This document shows positions 7,255 to 13,766 of a stretch of 13,766 nt of DNA, one piece after another. The stretch is taken from assembly GCA_022013635.1 (NCBI GenBank), contig JAKLPX010000360.1, positions 1 through 13,766 of the forward strand. Reading direction: 5' to 3'. The DNA comes from Candidatus Delongbacteria bacterium (GTDB lineage: Bacteria; UBA4055). A model generated the notes under the pieces. That model was not told where the DNA came from and made no database searches. It saw only the letters and a program-made list of their open reading frames with translations. Each line of letters begins with the position of its first letter. Position 1 is the first letter of the stretch. The position numbers and the translations under genes were made by a program.

Positions 7255-8193
7255 ATGGAAAATACTATCGAGATCAAAAATGTGACGAAGAAATTCGGCG
7301 ATTTTACGGCGGTAAACGATCTTACGCTGAATGTTCCGAAAGGGAGCATTTACGGTTTTATCGGGCCTAACGGATCAGGGAAAACTACGACATTGCGAAT
7401 GCTTATGAATATAATTTATCAGGATTCAGGTGATATTCACATTTTCGGAGAGAAGTACAAACAGTCGTTCAAGGACAGGATCGGATATCTTCCTGAGGAA
7501 CGGGGATTATACAAGAGCATGAAGGTCAGGGAATTGCTTCATTTCTTCGGAAAGCTCAAGAACGGTAAGAATATTCTTGCCGAGGCTGACAAGTGGCTTA
7601 AGAAATTGGATCTTTACAATTGGAGAGACGAAAAGGTTGAAACTTTAAGCAAGGGTATGGGCCAGAAAATTCAATTTATTGCATCTGTGGTTACAAGCCC
7701 GGAACTTATAATTCTGGATGAACCTTTTTCGGGTCTTGATCCTGTGAACAGAGATGTGATGAAGGATGCCGTTCTCGAACTTAAGGAAAGCGGAACGACC
7801 GTAATATTCAGCACACATGATATGGACATCGCTGAAAAAATGTGCGATTATGTATTTATGATATACAAAGGGAAAAAGGTTCTCGACGGGACGCTGGATT
7901 CGATAAAGAACAATTATGGAACCGATATTATTAAGATAATGTCAGAAGGCGGACTTCAGGTATTAAAGGAAGTTCAGAATGAGATCAAAGGCATTGAGAA
8001 TATTAATGATTTCGGGCACATTCAGGAAATCAGGATAGAGAAAACCTGCAACCCGCAGAATATACTGAGATCACTGATAGAAAAAACAGCCGTCTCCAGA
8101 TTCGAGATATCTCAACCTTCGCTCCATGATATCTTTGTAAGAATTGCCAAACCGGTTGTTGAAAATGACGGGGAGGTGAAAAATGCTGGGTAA
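7255..8193 (+). CDS. ABC transporter ATP-binding protein, NatA/YhaQ-like with DUF4162 tail
   Basis: This 312-aa cytoplasmic ATPase powers an ABC-2 type exporter. Visible motifs are Walker A GPNGSGKT (37-44), a YLPEERGLY Q-loop region (78-86) with Glu-Glu-Arg as in NatA/YhaQ proteins, the signature LSKGMGQK (131-138, a non-LSGGQ form normal for this subfamily), Walker B LIILDEPFSGLDP (151-163) and the H-loop STHDM (His188). The roughly 100 C-terminal residues fit the DUF4162 domain often attached to NatA-type ATPases. The start is ATG 7255, with AGAGG 6 nt upstream. The next gene overlaps by 11 nt and encodes the permease. The substrate cannot be read from sequence; relatives export sodium ions, peptides or antibiotics. 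Confidence 0.93.
   Translation: MENTIEIKNVTKKFGDFTAVNDLTLNVPKGSIYGFIGPNGSGKTTTLRMLMNIIYQDSGDIHIFGEKYKQSFKDRIGYLPEERGLYKSMKVRELLHFFGKLKNGKNILAEADKWLKKLDLYNWRDEKVETLSKGMGQKIQFIASVVTSPELIILDEPFSGLDPVNRDVMKDAVLELKESGTTVIFSTHDMDIAEKMCDYVFMIYKGKKVLDGTLDSIKNNYGTDIIKIMSEGGLQVLKEVQNEIKGIENINDFGHIQEIRIEKTCNPQNILRSLIEKTAVSRFEISQPSLHDIFVRIAKPVVENDGEVKNAG
8172..8178 (+). promoter_or_regulatory. Strong Shine-Dalgarno inside the ATPase gene, for the permease
   Basis: GGAGGTG lies within the last codons of the ATPase gene and 4 nt before the permease ATG at 8183. With the 11-nt gene overlap it indicates translational coupling, keeping the two subunits in proportion. It also supports 8183 as the start. Confidence 0.75.
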
Positions 8194-9529
8194 AATAAAA
8201 ACCATTACCGTCAGGGAGTACAAAGCTACAGTTAAAACAAAAACTTTCTTAATATCAATGATAATCGTTCCGATATTCATGTTCGCCGGACTGATCGTAA
8301 TGAAACTTTTCGGCGACAGCGTTGATACGACCGACAAGAATATCTCGGTAATTGACAGATCCGGAATAGTAGCGGAGTCACTTGTCAGAATCGCTGAAGA
8401 AAGAAATAAAGATGAAGTATATGAAACCAAAGATAACGGCGAGTTAAAGAAGATAAAGCCCAAGTATATTTTCAATATAATAGCTCCTGATGATGAAAAT
8501 CCTGATAAGCAGAGATACCAACTGTCTGAGAAGGTCAGAAATAAAGAAATATTCTCGTTCGTAGAGATAGGAAAGAATGTGCTTCATCCCAAGAACGCTT
8601 CGTCTGATGAAAGCGATTTTAGTAATGTGATCAGATATTACGCGGAAGGAGCTGCCCTTGATGATATCAGGATATGGGTAGGAAATCCGCTGAATAACGA
8701 AATAAGAAAATTAAGAATGAAGGAAGCGGGAATAGATCCGGGTCAAGTGACCGAATTGATGCAGTGGGTTACGGTGAACGGTATGGGATTATATTCCGTC
8801 GATCCATATACAGGAGAGTATATTGAAGCAAAAGAGAGCAGCGAAGGCGAGGCTATATTCGCACCTTTGATAATGATGATGATAATGTTCATTCTGTCGT
8901 TACTCGGAGCTCAGCCTCTATTAAATTCTACAATGGAGGAGAAGAGCCAGAAGATATCAGAAGTGATACTCGGTTCATGTTCCACTTTTGATTTTATGAT
9001 GGGAAAGATCCTCGGCGGGGTCGGAGCTTCACTCTCAGCGGCGCTTGTTTATGTCGGCGGCGGTGTCATTGCTCTAAAATATATGGACAGAAGTGACCTG
9101 ATCCCTCTTGATCTCATCCCGTGGTTCTTTGCTTATGCCACGCTTCTCATTACAATGATGGGAGCGATAATGGCCGCCCTCGGTTCAACCTGCAGTACTG
9201 CCAAGGAAGCTCAAAGCCTGGCATTTCCGGGCATGCTACCTATGATAATCCCTATGGCTATCTGGATTATGATCGTAAGAGAACCTATGAGTAATTTCTC
9301 AACTATCGCTTCTCTAATACCTCCTCTGACCCCAATGCTCATGCTCTTAAGACAGAGTACGCCTTATCATATTCCGGCTTGGCAGACTTGGACAGGTCTC
9401 TTTGGTGTCATAATATTTACTCTTTTTACAGTCTGGGCATCCGCAAGAATATTCAGGATCGGAATATTATCATCAGGCAAAGCGCCTAAGATAGGCACGA
9501 TCATTAAATGGGTATTCAGGAACGATTAG
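8183..9529 (+). CDS. ABC-2 family transporter permease (NatB/YhaP-like)
   Basis: A 448-aa integral membrane partner of the preceding ATPase. It has one N-terminal membrane helix (about 22-43), a large soluble loop expected outside the membrane (about 45-222), then about five helices (roughly 225-247, 274-298, 311-336, 347-365 and 403-422). The segment MEEKSQKISEVILGS (251-265) after the second helix is the conserved coupling region of ABC-2 permeases of this type (EEK...EV(L/I)L.S). The short basic N-terminus before the first helix is consistent with a cytoplasmic start. The large loop is rich in charged residues, and no enzymatic motif is visible in it. Together the two genes form a complete exporter of one ATPase and one permease, each probably acting as a dimer. 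Substrate unknown. Confidence 0.9.
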   Translation: MLGKIKTITVREYKATVKTKTFLISMIIVPIFMFAGLIVMKLFGDSVDTTDKNISVIDRSGIVAESLVRIAEERNKDEVYETKDNGELKKIKPKYIFNIIAPDDENPDKQRYQLSEKVRNKEIFSFVEIGKNVLHPKNASSDESDFSNVIRYYAEGAALDDIRIWVGNPLNNEIRKLRMKEAGIDPGQVTELMQWVTVNGMGLYSVDPYTGEYIEAKESSEGEAIFAPLIMMMIMFILSLLGAQPLLNSTMEEKSQKISEVILGSCSTFDFMMGKILGGVGASLSAALVYVGGGVIALKYMDRSDLIPLDLIPWFFAYATLLITMMGAIMAALGSTCSTAKEAQSLAFPGMLPMIIPMAIWIMIVREPMSNFSTIASLIPPLTPMLMLLRQSTPYHIPAWQTWTGLFGVIIFTLFTVWASARIFRIGILSSGKAPKIGTIIKWVFRND

Positions 9530-9552
9530 AAATTTAAAAACAGGAGTTTAAA

Positions 9553-9870
9553 ATGCCGAGCGTGAAAAAATTATTAAATGAAGTTTATAAACTGAACCCG
9601 GAGTCGAATTCATATATTTTTGAAATCAGACTTAATCATTATACTGACATATTTAATGAACTTGACCCTTCACCTTTAAAAAGGAGAGATCTTGATCAGG
9701 ATTTTATCAGCTATATGGAAGACAGCTCGCTCGATATACCTATTAAACATAATATTGAACTTCATTTTCTCATACCTGAAAATATAAAAGATGAAAAAAA
9801 AGAAGAAAGAATAAAAGCAGGAATAAGTACATTCTATAATTTTAATTCAAGGCAAGAAAATATAAATTAG
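9553..9870 (+). CDS. Conserved hypothetical protein, LDPSP...RDLD family, apparently lacking its membrane tail
   Basis: A 105-aa protein with AGGAG (9542-9546) 6 nt before its ATG and only 23 nt after the permease, so probably in the same operon. Residues about 34-58 carry ELDPSPLKRRDLDQDFISYM, followed by DIPIKHNIELHFLIPE. As I recall, this resembles the soluble N-terminal part of a widespread family of small proteins in which an LDP-P---DLD----YI segment and a (hydrophobic)HLP strand precede one or two C-terminal membrane helices. Here the protein stops soon after, with a charged lysine/glutamate stretch, and has no hydrophobic segment. It is either a short family variant or a truncated copy. 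Function unknown. Confidence 0.65.
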   Translation: MPSVKKLLNEVYKLNPESNSYIFEIRLNHYTDIFNELDPSPLKRRDLDQDFISYMEDSSLDIPIKHNIELHFLIPENIKDEKKEERIKAGISTFYNFNSRQENIN

Positions 9871-9945
9871 AAATTAAAAGATATGAAAGATTGCATGATG
9901 CCGTGATCAGATTCCATAGCAATATTTAAAGGATTTTAAAGCAGA

Positions 9946-11160
9946 ATGAAGATAGGAATAATCGGCGGAGGGGCAGCAGGATTTTTTTCAGCGATAGCCG
10001 CAAAGGAAAATCATCCGGATGCCGAAGTAACAATACTCGAAAAATCAAACAAACTCTTGTCAAAGGTAAAAATTTCGGGCGGAGGCAGGTGTAATGTCAC
10101 CAACGGCTGCAGTTCTGTTGATGAACTGTGTAATGCTTACCCGAGAGGCGGGAAAAGTTTAAAGAAAATGTTCTATGTATTCAGCAATAAAGATGCGATG
10201 CAATGGTTCGAATCAAGAGGAGTTCCTTTGGTAACTCAGGACGATAATTGCGTATTTCCGAAATCTCAGAACTCTCAGAGTATAATTGATTGTTTTTTGA
10301 AAGAGGCAGATCGGTTAAATATAAAGATCGAACTTGATTCGGGAGCAAAAGCGATCAAAAGGATCGATGAAAAGTTAGAATTGCACTTTATAAACGAAGA
10401 ACTGCCTTCAAGAATTTTCGATAAAGTGATAGTCGCAACAGGCGGATCGCCGAAAAGGAGCGGACTTAGATGGCTGGAGGAAACAGGTCATACGATTGAA
10501 AATCCGGTTCCGTCACTATTTTCGTTCAATATGCCTTCAGAATCAATTACCGATCTTATGGGAATTGTAGTAGAAAACACACTCGTCAATATTCAGGGAA
10601 CAAAGTTAAAAGCTGCCGGATCACTTCTTGTAACTCATTGGGGTATGAGCGGGCCGGTAATATTGAAACTGTCTTCTTTCGGAGCGGAGAAACTACACGA
10701 AAAAGATTATAATTTTAATATCCGGATAAATTGGGTAAATGAACCAAACAATGAAACAGTAATTCAATATTTGAAAAATATAATGAATGATCATTCCAAT
10801 AAAATATTAAGCAATTACAGACCTTATGCTTTACCGGAAAGATTATGGGTATTTCTTTTAGACAAGTACGGAATACCTGCAGATAAAAAATGGGGAGAAC
10901 TAGGTAATAAAAATCTCAATAAACTAACCGAGATTCTGACCAATGAAGAATATTCCGTAAACGGGAAATCAACTTTTAAAGAAGAATTTGTGACCTGTGG
11001 CGGTGTGAGTTTAAAAAGCATTGATCTTAGTACGATGCAGAGTAAAGTCTGTAAAAACCTATATTTTGCCGGAGAGGTCTTAAACATTGACGCGATCACT
11101 GGAGGCTATAATTTTCAGTCCGCCTGGACGACCGGTTTTATAGCAGGGAAAATATTATGA
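9946..11160 (+). CDS. YhiN/HI0933-type FAD-binding flavoprotein (aminoacetone oxidase/BaiN-like family)
   Basis: A 404-aa cytoplasmic flavoprotein. The N-terminal Rossmann motif is GIIGGGAAG (4-12), with an acidic end to the second strand (ILEKS, 30-34). KISGGGRCNVTNG (42-54) is the hallmark of the HI0933/YhiN family. VIVATGG (161-167) and LLVTHWGMSGPVIL (227-240) follow. The C-terminal FAD-contact region has GGVSLKSIDL, LYFAGEVLNIDAITGGYNFQSAW (split here as two motifs, about 372-377 and 378-393). Length is normal for the family. The physiological substrate of these proteins is poorly defined: some are annotated as aminoacetone oxidases or as bile-acid-pathway BaiN, and neither role is implied by the neighbours here. 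The gene lies 75 nt after the hypothetical gene and 45 nt before proS. Confidence 0.92.
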   Translation: MKIGIIGGGAAGFFSAIAAKENHPDAEVTILEKSNKLLSKVKISGGGRCNVTNGCSSVDELCNAYPRGGKSLKKMFYVFSNKDAMQWFESRGVPLVTQDDNCVFPKSQNSQSIIDCFLKEADRLNIKIELDSGAKAIKRIDEKLELHFINEELPSRIFDKVIVATGGSPKRSGLRWLEETGHTIENPVPSLFSFNMPSESITDLMGIVVENTLVNIQGTKLKAAGSLLVTHWGMSGPVILKLSSFGAEKLHEKDYNFNIRINWVNEPNNETVIQYLKNIMNDHSNKILSNYRPYALPERLWVFLLDKYGIPADKKWGELGNKNLNKLTEILTNEEYSVNGKSTFKEEFVTCGGVSLKSIDLSTMQSKVCKNLYFAGEVLNIDAITGGYNFQSAWTTGFIAGKIL

Positions 11161-11205
11161 TCAAAATATATCGTTCAATAAATAAATTTAAAATAGGTTT
11201 ATAAA

Positions 11206-12921
11206 ATGAAGCTTTCAAAACTGTTTCTCTTCACAACAAAAGAATTTCCCAAAGACGCGGAGGTCATCAGCGATAAATTACTCCGTAAATCCAATATGCT
11301 TGTTAAATCGCACTCCGGTTTTTATTACTATACGCCATTACTGTATAAAACATTACAAAAGATAAGAAATATCATTTCTCAGGAAATGGATAAAGCGGGA
11401 GCGCAGGAAGTCCTTTTACCGATATTAATGAAAAAGGAACTTTGGGATGAATCCGGACGCTGGGATACTTACCTGAATGCGGACATCATGTTCCACCTGT
11501 CAAATAGAAAAGACACCGAAATGTGCCTCGGGCCTACACACGAAGAGGCAGTAACAGATCTTGTAAGAAAATTTATTACTTCGTATAAGCAGCTTCCGGT
11601 GATCCTGTATCAGCAGAATACCAAGTTCAGGGATGAGATAAGGCCGAGGTTCGGGCTGATGAGAACATGCGAATTTATAATGAAGGACGCATACAGTTTC
11701 GATCACAGCGAAAAAGGCTTGGATGAATCCTATAATAAGATGCGAGCGGCGTATAAGAAAATTTTTGACAGGATAGGACTGGATTACATAATAGTTCAGG
11801 CTGACTCCGGGGCCATCGGCGGAAGCGGTTCGGAAGAGTTCATGATAACTTCAGACAGCGGAGAAGATACATTATTATTTTGTACGGAATGCGGATACGC
11901 TGCCAATCTGGAAAAAGCGGATTCGGTTCTGAATGAAGTGGAATTTATAAATTATAATAGCGATCTAGTCAAACTTCATACACCGAATATAAAAACAGTA
12001 GAGGAATTAGTCAGATTTACGAATATTCCGGCTTACCAGATGATAAAGACGGTTATATTTAAACTGATATTCAAAGAATCAGAGAAATTCGCAGCTGTAT
12101 TGATCCGCGGAGATCTTGAGATCAATGAAATCAAACTTCAGAACCATTTCGGTTGCCTCGAGCTTATAACAGCATCGGAAGAAGAAGTAAGAACCCTGAC
12201 AGGAGCGCAGGTAGGTTTTGCAGGGCCGTTCAATTTAAATTCCACAGTTGAACTGATAGGGGATAATTCAATAAAAGAAGTAAATTATTTTCTTTGCGGA
12301 ATAAACGAGACCGATTACCACAACATCAATGTTTGTTTCGAAAGAAATATAAAAATGCCTCAAACCTTTGATGTCAAACTTGCAAAACAGGACGAAATTT
12401 GCCCGAGCTGCAAAAAAAACAGGCTGATCGGAAAAATGGGCATTGAAGTCGGTCATATTTTTAAACTCGGAACAAAATATTCCTTAAAGATGAATGCGTT
12501 TGTAACGAACGAGAACGGAGAAAGTATTCCAATGCTAATGGGATGCTACGGAATAGGCACTTCAAGAATAATATCCGCTGCTATTGAGCAGAATCACGAT
12601 CAGAACGGGATAATCTGGCCGGTTTCGATCGCTCCTTATCACATACTCATTATCTCGATAGGCAAAGAAGCCGAGATAATAACAGAAGCAAATGAACTGT
12701 ACAATTCACTGATAAACAAAGGATACGAAGTATTGTTTGACGACAGAGATGTTTCTTTCGGTTTCAAAATGAAAGACGCGGACTTGATCGGCATTCCGCT
12801 CAGGATCGTAGTCGGGAAAAAAGTGCTTGACGGTATATTTGAAATATCAGACAGGAAAGACAATCAGAAAAAAGAGTTGGATATTTCAGCTTTATATGAT
12901 TACCTGAAGGATAAATTATAA
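11206..12921 (+). CDS. proS: Prolyl-tRNA synthetase (bacterial type with INS editing domain)
   Basis: This enzyme charges tRNA-Pro with proline in the cytoplasm; it is a class II aminoacyl-tRNA synthetase. The 571-aa protein begins MKLSKLFL, matching the usual start of ProS. GAQEVLLPIL (65-74) lies in the motif 1 region, GPTHEE (109-114) binds substrate, FRDEIRPRFGLMRTCEF (141-157) is motif 2, and GIGTSRIISAAIEQ (449-462) is motif 3. Residues about 225-405 are the INS cis-editing domain, with YQMIKTVIFK placing Lys281 where the editing lysine of E. coli ProS (Lys279) lies. CTECGYAANLEKA (226-238) and CPSCKKNR (399-406) frame that domain. The C-terminal anticodon-binding domain includes VLFDDRD and DLIGIPLRIVVG. 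Complete length for the bacterial form. Last gene before a terminator. Confidence 0.97.
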   Translation: MKLSKLFLFTTKEFPKDAEVISDKLLRKSNMLVKSHSGFYYYTPLLYKTLQKIRNIISQEMDKAGAQEVLLPILMKKELWDESGRWDTYLNADIMFHLSNRKDTEMCLGPTHEEAVTDLVRKFITSYKQLPVILYQQNTKFRDEIRPRFGLMRTCEFIMKDAYSFDHSEKGLDESYNKMRAAYKKIFDRIGLDYIIVQADSGAIGGSGSEEFMITSDSGEDTLLFCTECGYAANLEKADSVLNEVEFINYNSDLVKLHTPNIKTVEELVRFTNIPAYQMIKTVIFKLIFKESEKFAAVLIRGDLEINEIKLQNHFGCLELITASEEEVRTLTGAQVGFAGPFNLNSTVELIGDNSIKEVNYFLCGINETDYHNINVCFERNIKMPQTFDVKLAKQDEICPSCKKNRLIGKMGIEVGHIFKLGTKYSLKMNAFVTNENGESIPMLMGCYGIGTSRIISAAIEQNHDQNGIIWPVSIAPYHILIISIGKEAEIITEANELYNSLINKGYEVLFDDRDVSFGFKMKDADLIGIPLRIVVGKKVLDGIFEISDRKDNQKKELDISALYDYLKDKL

Positions 12922-12928
12922 GAATATC

Positions 12929-12950
12929 GCATCGGCATTGGTGCTTTTTT
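12929..12950 (+). terminator. Weak rho-independent terminator after proS
   Basis: GCATC and GGTGC can form a 5-bp stem (one G-T pair) with a 6-nt loop, followed by six T (12945-12950). It lies 8 nt after the proS stop. The T run overlaps the last two bases of the converging prenyltransferase stop codon. The stem is short, so efficiency is doubtful. Confidence 0.5.
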
Positions 12951-13766
12951 ATTTCAAGAGTCCGAAATAGAATGCGAGAATTCCGAAGAACATGTCTATC
13001 TTCATTATCATACTTAATTTTTCGTAATTTATCTTTGATATATCCCTGAAAAGAGAAAAGAACACAAAAAGAATGACAGGGAAAACGGCAAGAAGTATAA
13101 TCGCTGAAAAAAGGATTTTGTAATCGCCGAATATCATAAGATATGAGAGATAAAAAGCCAAAGTAACGATTAGAGCTTTAACTAGAATAACGGTTTTATG
13201 GACGCCAATCTTTATTGCCATCGTATTGGCTCTCAGGTTTTTATCGCCCTCTATATCTGCAATATCTTTTATTATTTCTCTGATAAAGTGAAAAAGGAAT
13301 GCGGAAATTGCCAGAGGAATTATTTTAATAAAATTTCCTGCTGTAATACTACAAAAATAAAAAAGGTACCCGCCGATGAAAGCGACCACAAAATTTCCCC
13401 AAAATGGGCGTCTTTTTAGGGATATAGTATATAAAAGCAGGATGAAATTAACTAAAAGCACAGCCGCAAAAGAGTGATATCCGAGAAAAAAACCGGATAA
13501 AAGTGAACCTGCGACAAGTATGGAGTACCAAATATAAGCTGAGCTTATTTTTATTTTCCTCGAAGGTAACGGACGGCCTGGTTTATTTATAATATCTATA
13601 TCAATATCAATTATATCATTGATAATATTTCCTGCGCCTGCAGTCAGTACAGTGGAAAGGATTATGAGAAGAAGATTGAGACAATTGATTTCTTCGGCAA
13701 CTATGAAATATGCTATAAACGACGCGAAAGCTGTTATAATGAGGTTTATCGGGCGTATTATTTGAA
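12949..13766 (-). CDS. UbiA-family prenyltransferase (GGGP/DGGGP synthase-like), 5'-partial at window edge
   Basis: An integral membrane enzyme that moves an isoprenoid chain from its diphosphate to an acceptor. Read on the minus strand, the frame is open from 13764 to the TAA at 12949 (271 residues). The GTG at 13461 is internal, since both upstream motifs are in frame before it. The visible start IIRPINLIITAF is typical of the first helix, so only a few residues are missing. The first Asp-rich motif is NDIIDIDID (residues 49-57, an exact NDxxDxxxD) followed by NKPGRPLPS; the second is REIIKDIADIEGD (162-174). These bind magnesium and prenyl diphosphate. The rest is hydrophobic, fitting 7-9 helices. 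The second motif resembles the archaeal-type (di)geranylgeranylglyceryl phosphate synthases also found in Bacteroidota. A role in menaquinone or heme A synthesis is less likely but cannot be excluded. Confidence 0.88.
   Translation of the reverse strand, partial: QIIRPINLIITAFASFIAYFIVAEEINCLNLLLIILSTVLTAGAGNIINDIIDIDIDIINKPGRPLPSRKIKISSAYIWYSILVAGSLLSGFFLGYHSFAAVLLVNFILLLYTISLKRRPFWGNFVVAFIGGYLFYFCSITAGNFIKIIPLAISAFLFHFIREIIKDIADIEGDKNLRANTMAIKIGVHKTVILVKALIVTLAFYLSYLMIFGDYKILFSAIILLAVFPVILFVFFSLFRDISKINYEKLSMIMKIDMFFGILAFYFGLLK

Noticed and set aside
9870..9929. Continuation of the 105-aa protein in a shifted frame (EIKRYERLHDAVIRF...)
   Set aside because: The shifted frame is open for only 19 codons, is not hydrophobic, and does not resemble the family's missing membrane tail; a frameshift is not supported.
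11161..11205. Possible promoter before proS (TAAATTTA at 11183-11190)
   Set aside because: The last base differs from TAnnTTTG and no TTTG box is seen at the right distance; proS is more likely transcribed with the upstream genes.
13198..13419. Plus-strand 73-codon ORF within the prenyltransferase
   Set aside because: It is antisense to a clear UbiA-family frame with both Asp-rich motifs and has no ribosome binding site or recognisable product.
1..13766. CRISPR arrays, tRNA or rRNA genes, insertion sequences
   Set aside because: No regularly spaced repeats, cloverleaf-like segments, rRNA-like sequence or transposase motifs were seen on either strand.

Overview
The window reads as low-GC bacterial chromosome, most likely from the Bacteroidota or a neighbouring FCB-group lineage. 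Two promoters match the Bacteroidota pattern of a TTG/TTTG box, a 20-nt spacer and an exact TAnnTTTG box. A DUF6577-type AbiEi-like antitoxin and a UbiA prenyltransferase of the (di)geranylgeranylglyceryl-phosphate-synthase type also fit that group. Several genes have good Shine-Dalgarno sequences, which is less typical of core Bacteroidia, so I hold the taxonomy loosely.

Bases 2-6091 are the 3' two-thirds of one very large gene, a cyclic beta-1,2-glucan synthase (NdvB/ChvB/Cgs). Its reading frame is open to the left edge, so the ATG at 182 is internal and the GT84 glucosyltransferase domain lies outside the window. What remains is the last membrane segments, the glycoamylase-like transglycosylase domain, two related beta-sandwich modules and the C-terminal GH94 phosphorylase-like domain.

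Directly after the glucan synthase stop codon, with no spacer, bases 6092-6163 encode the C-terminal end of an ABC-F ATPase that has no body. Base composition drops sharply here. The point looks like a recombination junction or an assembly chimera. To its right comes a promoter with an overlapping inverted repeat, an AbiEi/DUF6577-like antitoxin gene (6238-6999), and a 75-codon ORF joined to it by an ATGA overlap, where the AbiEii nucleotidyltransferase toxin would be expected. No nucleotidyltransferase is visible, so this is an orphan, decayed or unconventional toxin-antitoxin-type locus.

A second Bacteroidota-type promoter (7191-7222), sitting in the end of the 75-codon ORF, leads into a co-directional, tightly spaced run: a NatA-like ABC ATPase and its overlapping ABC-2 permease (a putative exporter), a 105-aa conserved hypothetical protein that seems to lack its family's membrane tail, a YhiN/HI0933-type flavoprotein, and proS. 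A weak hairpin with six T ends this run at 12929-12950. A UbiA-family prenyltransferase converges on it from the right on the minus strand, with its N-terminus cut by the window edge.

Apart from ordinary housekeeping and transport genes, the parts most worth a second look are the 6091/6092 junction with its ABC-F stub, and the antitoxin-like gene with its non-canonical partner and self-overlapping promoter/operator.
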